Positions 7,291 through 11,801 of a DNA stretch of 11,801 nucleotides are shown piece after piece; within the stretch, counting starts at the first letter, position 1; each line of letters opens with the position of its first letter. This DNA comes from Rhodospirillales bacterium (GTDB taxonomy: Bacteria; Pseudomonadota; Alphaproteobacteria; Rhodospirillales; 2-02-FULL-58-16): assembly GCA_021775195.1 (NCBI GenBank), contig JAJFIG010000149.1, positions 1 through 11,801 of the forward strand, written 5' to 3'. The notes below the pieces were generated by a model that was not told where the DNA came from, searched no databases, and saw nothing but the letters and a program-made list of their open reading frames with translations. Made by a program: the position numbers and the translations under genes.

Positions 7291-7404
7291 AAGATGATCT
7301 TTCGTGGAGAACCGACGGACCACCGTATGGGAATTATTGATAAAGAATGACCGGCAAAATCATGGCTCCGGTGGGTGCCGTGACACCACGTCGGCACGGA
7401 TTAT

Positions 7405-7460
7405 CGTTTATCCGTGTTTATCCGTGTTTATCCGTGTTCATTCGTGTCCATCCGTGTTCG
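7405..7460 (-). repeat. Right arm: five tandem 10-mers in inverted orientation
   Basis: Five 10-base units run from 7411 to 7460: TCCGTGTTTA twice, then TCCGTGTTCA, TTCGTGTCCA and TCCGTGTTCG. They are preceded by CGTTTA, which looks like a degenerate extra unit. They are the same repeat family as 7258-7290 on the opposite strand. The right arm is longer (five units against three), so several pairing registers with the left arm are possible. Bases 7405-7437 give the longest one I found. Confidence 0.93.
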
Positions 7461-7478
7461 CCTGGCGCATGACCCGAT

Positions 7479-8285
7479 CTAATCCACAATTGCCGCGACT
7501 TTAGCGGTGACCGCGCCGGGGCGGCCGTCGCCTATGGGCGCCCGGTCGACGGATACCAGGGGACGGATGCCGAGGCTGTTGGTGACGAAGGCCTCGGATG
7601 CCCGGGCCAGGTCCTCGGGGGCCAGCGGCCGTTCGCCGGCCCCGGCGAGGGCGATGACGTCGGCCCGCATCACACCGGGCAGGGCGCCGTCGGCAACCGG
7701 CGGCGTCACCAGGTCGCCGCCGATGACCAGGAAAAGATTGGCGATGGTGGTTTCGGCGAGACGCCCGGCGGTGTTCAGCATCAGGGCCTCGTCGGCGCCG
7801 CGCTCGTCGGCCTCGCGGCGGGCGAGGATATTGTCCAGATAATTGATGGTCTTGCAGCGGGACAAGGGTGAGTATTCGTTGCGCCGCGTGGTGGCGGCGA
7901 TCACGGCGGCGACGGGCCCGGGCGGTTGCCCGCCTTGGGCAGCGGCGGTGACCAGGATGGTGGGGTGCGAACTGGCGGGGGGCAGGAGGCCGCGCCCGGC
8001 GGGTCCCCGGGTCACGGTAAGGCGCAGGACCCCATCATCGATATCGTTGCCGCGCAGGGTCTCGCGGAGGGAATCGCCGAGGGCCTCGTCGGACATGGGA
8101 AGGGGCAGGCCGATGACCGCCGCCCCCGCCCGCAACCGGGCCAGGTGGGCGTCGAGACGCAGGATTTCACCGTCACGAGCGCGCAGGGATTCGAAGAGGC
8201 CGTCGCCCAGGGTCAGGCCGCGGTCGGCGGGGTCGATGCGGGCGTCGGCGGCGGCCATCAGGACGCCGTTGAGGTGAACCATCAT
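7479..8285 (-). CDS. pabC: Aminotransferase class IV, probable aminodeoxychorismate lyase
   Basis: PLP-dependent fold-type IV enzyme. Next to pabB the most likely reaction is cleavage of 4-amino-4-deoxychorismate to p-aminobenzoate and pyruvate for folate synthesis. The 268 residues show the family pattern: HLNGVLM at the N-terminus, DRGLTLGDGLFESLRARDGE (21-40), DAHLARL, the PLP Lys in RCKTINYLDNILARREA (K145), LAETTIANLFLV with the conserved Glu178, LPGVMR (202-207), and the C-terminal FVTNSLGIRPL. The ATG at 8285 overlaps the pabB TGA by 4 bases (ATGA); a second ATG follows directly at 8282. Class IV members include D-amino-acid and branched-chain aminotransferases, and sequence alone does not fully separate them. 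The assignment rests largely on coupling to pabB. Confidence 0.87.
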   Translation of the reverse strand: MMVHLNGVLMAAADARIDPADRGLTLGDGLFESLRARDGEILRLDAHLARLRAGAAVIGLPLPMSDEALGDSLRETLRGNDIDDGVLRLTVTRGPAGRGLLPPASSHPTILVTAAAQGGQPPGPVAAVIAATTRRNEYSPLSRCKTINYLDNILARREADERGADEALMLNTAGRLAETTIANLFLVIGGDLVTPPVADGALPGVMRADVIALAGAGERPLAPEDLARASEAFVTNSLGIRPLVSVDRAPIGDGRPGAVTAKVAAIVD

Positions 8286-9691
8286 GGGCCGGTCCCGCGG
8301 GGATCGAGGCTGGTCAACAGGGGCCGGGCCTTGGTGATGGTCTCGTCGTATTCGGCCGCCGGATCGGAGTCGGCGACGATGCCGCCGCCGGCCTGGGCGA
8401 CGGCCATCCCGTCCTTGATGGCAACGGTGCGGATGACGATGCTGGATTCCATGGCGCCGTCGAAGCCGAGCCAGGCAATGGTGCCGCAGTAGGGGCCGCG
8501 GCGGGACGGCTCCAGTTCGGCAATGATCTCCATGGCGCGGATTTTCGGCGCCCCGGTGATGGACCCGCCGGGAAAGGCGGCGCGCAGCAGATCAACGGCG
8601 CCCCGGTCCGGCTGCAGGCGGCCGCGGACCACGGAAACGAGATGGTGGACGTTGGCGAAGGACTCGAGGGCGAAGAGGTCGTCGACGCGGACGCTGCCGA
8701 GGGCGCAGACCCGGGACAGGTCGTTGCGCAACAGATCGACGATCATCAGGTTCTCGGCCCGGTCCTTTTCGCTGGCGCGGAGTTCGGAGGCCAGTGCCAG
8801 ATCCTCGCCCGGGGTGCGGCCGCGGGGCCGGGTCCCCTTGATGGGCCGGGTCTCGACCCGGCCGTCGGCCTCGAGGCGGAGGAACAGTTCCGGCGAGGCC
8901 GAGGCGACATGGCAGCCCGGGCCGCAGGCGAGAAAGGCGGCATAGGGCGCCGGCGTCAGGGCGCGCAGGCGCCGGTAAAGGGCATAGGCGTCCAGTCCGT
9001 CGGGCAAAGCGCCGATGAAGCGCTGGGTCAGGTTGGCCTGGAAGATGTCGCCATCGATGATGTAGTCGATGACCCGGGCAACGGCGCGTTCGTAATCGGG
9101 GCGTTCGATTTCCCGCCGCCAGGTGCCCGCCGCCGTCCAGTCGATGGCGCCGGGATCGGGCGCCGCCTCAAGTCGCGCCGCCATGGCGGCGGCGCGGATT
9201 TCAGCCGGCAGACGGCCACGGGACGGTCCGGCAACGTCGGCAGCCAGGATCCAGGCACGTTTCTCCAGGCAATCGAAGGCGGCGATGGTGTCGTAAAAGC
9301 CGATCACCATATCGGGAACATCGAGGCCGCTTGCGGGGGCCGGGGGCAGACGCTCCAGGTGGCGTCCGAGCTCGTAGCCGAGGAAACCGACGGCGCCGCC
9401 CTGGAAGGGCGGCAGGCCGGGCCGGGCCGGCGCGCGATAGCGGTCCAGTTCACGGCTCAGGACGGAAAAGGGGTCGCCGTCAACCGGGGTCCCGTCGATG
9501 GAGACAACCGTGCCGGCGGTCAGGATCTGAAAGGGATCGGCGCAAATGTAGGAGAATCGGCCGCGGCCGCCGGCGGCATCGGCGCTGTCGAGAAAGGCGG
9601 CGACCGGGTCGCCGGCGAAGGGCGCGAAGGCGGCGACGGGATCGCGATAGGGAATGGAGCGTACGGACAGCGCCGCGGTCTGGGCACGCAC
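8282..9691 (-). CDS. pabB: Aminodeoxychorismate synthase component I
   Basis: Converts chorismate, with ammonia from a PabA-type glutaminase, to 4-amino-4-deoxychorismate, the first step to p-aminobenzoate. The chorismate-binding domain is complete: QANLTQRF, RPIKGTRPRG, SEKDRAENLMIVDLLRNDLSRV, PGGSITGAPKIRAMEII (about 374-390), YCGTIAWLGFDGAMESSIVIRT and AGGGIVADSDPAAEYDET. PIKGT, with Lys at about residue 285, marks PabB; anthranilate synthase (TrpE) has Ala there. I start at the GTG at 9691 (469 residues), because GGGGAGGAAG lies about 7 bases upstream. The frame also runs to a TTG at 9730, overlapping the dehydrogenase stop, but that start lacks a good ribosome-binding site. It is translationally coupled to pabC. 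No glutaminase gene is in the window. Confidence 0.94.
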   Translation of the reverse strand: MRAQTAALSVRSIPYRDPVAAFAPFAGDPVAAFLDSADAAGGRGRFSYICADPFQILTAGTVVSIDGTPVDGDPFSVLSRELDRYRAPARPGLPPFQGGAVGFLGYELGRHLERLPPAPASGLDVPDMVIGFYDTIAAFDCLEKRAWILAADVAGPSRGRLPAEIRAAAMAARLEAAPDPGAIDWTAAGTWRREIERPDYERAVARVIDYIIDGDIFQANLTQRFIGALPDGLDAYALYRRLRALTPAPYAAFLACGPGCHVASASPELFLRLEADGRVETRPIKGTRPRGRTPGEDLALASELRASEKDRAENLMIVDLLRNDLSRVCALGSVRVDDLFALESFANVHHLVSVVRGRLQPDRGAVDLLRAAFPGGSITGAPKIRAMEIIAELEPSRRGPYCGTIAWLGFDGAMESSIVIRTVAIKDGMAVAQAGGGIVADSDPAAEYDETITKARPLLTSLDPRGTGP

Positions 9692-9726
9692 CGTATCTTC
9701 CTCCCCGCAGGTGTGGCGCCGCCGGC

Positions 9727-10713
9727 TCAAAACGTGTCGACGAGCACCCGGTCTGGCGGTTTATGGCCGTCGACGAAGGTCTTCATGTTGATCAGGACCT
9801 TCTCGCCCATGTCGATCCGGCCCTCGACGGTGGCCGATCCCAGGTGCGGCAGCAGGACGACGTTGTCCAGTTCCAGAAGCTTGGGATTGACCGCCGGTTC
9901 GTGTTCGAAAACGTCGAGCCCGGCACCACCGATCTCGCCGTTTCGCAGCATGCGGGTGAGGGCATTCTCGTCGATCACCTCGACACGGGACGTATTGTCG
10001 ATATAGGCGTGGGGCTGCAGCAGCTTGAGCCGGCGCGCCGACAGGTGATGAGAGGTGGCCGGCGTATGGGGACAATTGACCGAAACGATGTCGACTCGGG
10101 CCAGCATCTGGTCAAGGCTGTCCCAGTAGGTGGCTTCGAGCTCGGTTTCGATGTCGGAATGAAGCCGGTTGCGCTTGTGGTAGTGGATGGACAGCCCGAA
10201 GCCCCGGGCCCGGCGGGCCAGGGCCTGGCCGATGCGGCCCATGCCGATGATCCCTAAGCGCTTGCCGTAGATGCGATGCCCCAACATCCAGGTCGGGGAC
10301 CAGCCGACCCACTTGCCGGTACGCAGAACCCGCTCGCCCTCGGCAAGGCGCCGGGGAACGGCGAGGATCAACGCCATGGTCATGTCGGCGGTATCCTCGG
10401 TCAGCACGTCCGGCGTGTTGGTCACGGTGATGCCGCGCTGGCGGGCACTCGCCAGGTCGATGTGGTCGACGCCGGTCCCATAGTTGGCGATCAGGCGCAG
10501 GTTCGGACCCGCCTGGGCAAGCACCGAGGCGTCGATGCGGTCGGTGACGGTGGGCACCAGGATATCAGCGGACTGTACCGCCTCGATCAACTCCGCCTTG
10601 CTCTGGACGGTGTCGTTCAGGTTCAACGTAACGTCGAACAGCTCCATCATGCGTGTTTCGATGGCGTCGGGAAGCTTGCGCGTAACGACGACCAGCGGTT
10701 TTTTTTGCTGCAT
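9727..10713 (-). CDS. D-2-hydroxyacid dehydrogenase, glyoxylate/hydroxypyruvate reductase type
   Basis: NAD(P)H-dependent reductase of 2-oxoacids, in the GyaR-like branch; glyoxylate or hydroxypyruvate is the likely substrate. The 328 residues have normal length. Motifs are NYGTGVDHIDL (77-87), TEDTADMTMALILA, the dinucleotide loop GMGRIGQALARRARGFG (157-173) and, after strand 2, HYHKRNR (177-183), where basic residues in place of an Asp suggest NADPH. The catalytic triad is Arg243, Glu272 (DVFEHEP) and His290 (LLPHLGSAT). The strand before Arg243 reads YIDNTSRVEVIDE, where the family usually has VNT-A/S-RGE; Asp239 and Val244 are unusual. The ATG has an excellent ribosome-binding site (GGAGGAGG about 5 bases upstream). 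It is the first gene of a minus-strand run with pabB and pabC, but a metabolic link is not obvious. Confidence 0.93.
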   Translation of the reverse strand: MQQKKPLVVVTRKLPDAIETRMMELFDVTLNLNDTVQSKAELIEAVQSADILVPTVTDRIDASVLAQAGPNLRLIANYGTGVDHIDLASARQRGITVTNTPDVLTEDTADMTMALILAVPRRLAEGERVLRTGKWVGWSPTWMLGHRIYGKRLGIIGMGRIGQALARRARGFGLSIHYHKRNRLHSDIETELEATYWDSLDQMLARVDIVSVNCPHTPATSHHLSARRLKLLQPHAYIDNTSRVEVIDENALTRMLRNGEIGGAGLDVFEHEPAVNPKLLELDNVVLLPHLGSATVEGRIDMGEKVLINMKTFVDGHKPPDRVLVDTF

Positions 10714-10807
10714 GAAACCTCCTCCGGAAACGGGGCTCAGCGCTCAGGCCATAGCAATATGGCGGGGCCTTGTCCAGCGCCGCGTGGCACGGTACCGGAT
10801 CGGTGCC

Positions 10808-10838
10808 TTGACCGAGACGGATGGACCGGTCCTATAAT
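10808..10838 (+). promoter_or_regulatory. Sigma70-type promoter for the SH3-domain gene
   Basis: TTGACC at 10808-10813 (five of six -35 consensus bases) and a perfect TATAAT at 10833-10838 are 19 bases apart, slightly longer than the ideal 17. Transcription would start near 10845, about 38 bases before the first ATG. The spacer contains the perfect 10-base palindrome GGACCGGTCC (10823-10832), directly touching the -10 and so placed where a repressor could bind. Regulation is inference. Confidence 0.6.
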
Positions 10839-10882
10839 CGGCGCCAATCGGGACCAACCCGATATATCCGACCCCAATCTTA

Positions 10883-11419
10883 ATGGTGGTATTAAGAGTT
10901 ATGCCAGTGAGTCTTTTGCGTTTCATGCCGGTTTTCTTGGTCCTGATGTATGTAATGACGGCGGCCGGCGTGCCGTCGGCGTGGGCGGCGCCGGAAGGCA
11001 GCGGGCTGCCGTTGCCCCGCTTCGTCAGCCTGCGCGCCAACGAGGTCAACATGCGCACCGGTCCGGGAGTCCAGTATCCGGTGGAATGGGTCTACAGCCG
11101 CCAGAAGCTGCCCATGGAGGTGATCGCCGAATACCGCACCTGGCGAAAGGTCCGGGACTGGCAGGGCACCCAGGGCTGGATCCATCAGAGCATGCTCGAC
11201 GGACGGCGCACCATCGTCATCACCGGCAACACCCGGACGCTCCGCTTCGGGGCCGACGTCAAAAGCGCGCCGGTGGCGCAAATGGAAACGGGCGTCGTCG
11301 CCCACCTGCTCGAGTGCCCCGGCGCCAACAGCTGGTGCAAGGTCGAATCGGAAGGCCATGAAGGCTGGTTGCGGCGGGTCGAATTCTGGGGCGTCCAGCG
11401 CAACGAAATCATCAAGTAG
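10883..11419 (+). CDS. Exported protein with two bacterial SH3 domains
   Basis: A 178-residue protein with a signal peptide and two SH3-like repeats, of the kind often annotated as SH3_4-type proteins. Such domains usually bind peptidoglycan or other cell-wall partners in the periplasm. The signal peptide has a hydrophobic core (FMPVFLVLMYVMTAAG) and a likely cleavage at AWA|APE, after about residue 35. The first SH3 unit (about 46-105) has the diagnostic EVNMRTGPGVQYPVEWVY and ends near QGWIHQSML. The second (about 110-170) runs from RTLRFGADVKSAPVAQME to EGWLRRVEFWG, with a cysteine pair in ECPGANSWCKV that may form a disulfide. The start is uncertain: ATG codons at 10883, 10901 and 10925 all keep a signal peptide, and none has a strong ribosome-binding site. 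It is transcribed alone from the promoter at 10808-10838 and ends 11 bases from the convergent DUF3501 stop. Confidence 0.9.
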   Translation: MVVLRVMPVSLLRFMPVFLVLMYVMTAAGVPSAWAAPEGSGLPLPRFVSLRANEVNMRTGPGVQYPVEWVYSRQKLPMEVIAEYRTWRKVRDWQGTQGWIHQSMLDGRRTIVITGNTRTLRFGADVKSAPVAQMETGVVAHLLECPGANSWCKVESEGHEGWLRRVEFWGVQRNEIIK

Positions 11420-11430
11420 CGAGAGGCCGA

Positions 11431-11801
11431 TCAATCGAAATCGGCGGCCAGGGCCTCGCGGACGGACGTCGGAAGGATCGCGGCGTGGCCGTAGTGGTCG
11501 TGGCCGATGGCCAGGGTTACGCGGGCGCCGGAACCGCGGAACCGGTCGATCTGCGCGGGGGTGAAGGGGAAATGCAGGAACTGCACCGATGACGCCTTGC
11601 CTTCGCTGGTGGTGCGGTCGACGTCGGCCTCGACGACGGCTTTGACGATCTCGCCGTCGAAGCTCAGGGTCACGGTTACCACTACGCCGCCCAGGCCGCC
11701 CAACACCCCGGCCCGGCGCAGGGGATCGACGATTTCGAACATCAATCAGGCGACCAGATCGGATCCCTACGGACTCAGGGGATGATACGCCGAAAGTTCA
11801 A
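11431..11801 (-). pseudogene. DUF3501-family gene, C-terminal part, interrupted by two in-frame stops
   Basis: The reading frame from 11745 to the stop at 11431 matches, from memory, the C-terminal half of DUF3501 proteins (full length about 190-200 residues): MFEIVDPLRRAGVLGGLGG, VVEADVDRTTSEGKASSV, QFLHFPFTPAQIDRF and IGHDHYGHAAILP, ending ALAADFD. Upstream in the same frame the similarity continues: ELSAYHPLSP, stop (TAG, 11767-11769), GSDLVA, stop (TGA, 11746-11748), LMFEIVDP. In intact relatives I recall a Gln at the first stop (AYNPLIPQGRELVA). CAG to TAG, and for example CGA to TGA, are single C-to-T changes. The frame never shifts, so these are nonsense mutations or sequencing errors rather than indels. 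The 5' part lies beyond the right edge. DUF3501 genes commonly sit with a rubrerythrin and an Fe-S protein, which would be off-window. A 103-residue remnant from the ATG at 11742 could still be translated. Confidence 0.8.

Larger units (their letters stand above)
7258..7460. other. Intergenic inverted-repeat element, possible MITE-like or structured RNA
   Basis: The two arms enclose a 114-base core (7291-7404) that is visibly richer in A and T, notably around 7328-7362, than the surrounding genes. The core has its own nested pairing: CCGACG (7312-7317) with CGTCGG (7389-7394), and ACCCACCG (7319-7326) with CGGTGGGT (7370-7377). The whole sits in the 293-base gap between two convergent genes. 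I see no transposase and no clear target-site duplication. Related CACGGATAAA/CACGGATGAA repeats are, from memory, scattered between genes in unrelated environmental bacteria. It could be a non-autonomous mobile element, a bidirectional transcription stop, or both. The flanks 7186-7257 and 7461-7478 hold nothing else I can name, except a short GAAAAC/GTTTTC pair at 7207-7227. Confidence 0.65.

Noticed and set aside
7411..7460. Possible CRISPR array
   Set aside because: The 10-base units are directly abutting, with no spacers between them, and no cas genes are nearby.
7304..7504. 66-codon plus-strand ORF across the repeat element
   Set aside because: Its C-terminal half (VYPCLSVFIRVHSCPSVF) is simply the 10-mer repeat array translated. 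It lacks a ribosome-binding site and overlaps the end of pabC. Similar repeat-derived peptides are, from memory, a known source of false hypothetical proteins.
9692..9730. Longer pabB start at TTG 9730
   Set aside because: It overlaps the dehydrogenase stop and lacks a good ribosome-binding site, whereas the GTG at 9691 has GGGGAGGAAG well placed. It remains possible but is less likely.
8642..10006. 454-codon plus-strand ORF
   Set aside because: It lies antisense to pabB and the start of the dehydrogenase region, has Gly/Val/Asp-rich shadow composition, and has no recognisable motif.
11746..11769. Recoded stops (selenocysteine or pyrrolysine) in the DUF3501 gene
   Set aside because: Two different stop codons only 18 bases apart would both need recoding, while TAG and TGA end ordinary genes throughout the window. 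A nonsense-mutated gene or base errors are simpler.

Overview
This is a GC-rich window from a bacterial chromosome, most likely an alphaproteobacterium related to the Rhodospirillales. The evidence is gene order and protein sequence. The run mutM / ubiE-ubiB / coaBC-dut is a familiar alphaproteobacterial arrangement, and UbiE, CoaBC, Dut and PabB read like that class. Coding density is high and most genes are housekeeping. The taxonomic placement is inference; no marker gene such as rRNA is present.

Layout. (1) 1-1228, minus strand: mutM (8-oxoguanine DNA glycosylase), followed 15 bases downstream by a secreted protein of unknown function that runs off the left edge. (2) 1298-3639, plus: ubiE-ubiB (ubiquinone biosynthesis), divergent from mutM. 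(3) 3748-5420, plus: coaBC-dut (coenzyme A synthesis and dUTP hydrolysis), stop and start overlapping by 4 bases. (4) 5427-7185, plus: an Rrf2-family regulator without the usual Fe-S cysteines, a MoeB/ThiF/HesA-type E1-like enzyme, and a DsrE-family protein that overlaps the E1-like gene. Together they look like a small sulfur-transfer set. (5) 7186-7478: a convergent gap holding a striking element. Three 10-mers of the ACACGGAT type face five inverted 10-mers across a fairly AT-rich core, giving a predicted 33-bp hairpin stem. (6) 7479-10713, minus: a D-2-hydroxyacid dehydrogenase (glyoxylate reductase type), pabB and pabC. PabB and PabC make p-aminobenzoate for folate. (7) 10883-11419, plus: an exported protein with two bacterial SH3 domains, behind a recognisable sigma70-type promoter. 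(8) 11431-11801, minus: the C-terminal part of a DUF3501 gene that carries two in-frame stop codons, so it looks like a pseudogene.

Most of the window is ordinary metabolism. The parts worth a second look are the inverted-repeat element at 7258-7460, the doubly interrupted DUF3501 gene, the MutM zinc finger whose fourth cysteine is an arginine, two unusual residues next to the catalytic arginine of the dehydrogenase, and the Rrf2 / E1-like / DsrE neighbourhood. I did not find a clearly new multi-gene system. All family names come from reading motifs by eye; no database search was run.
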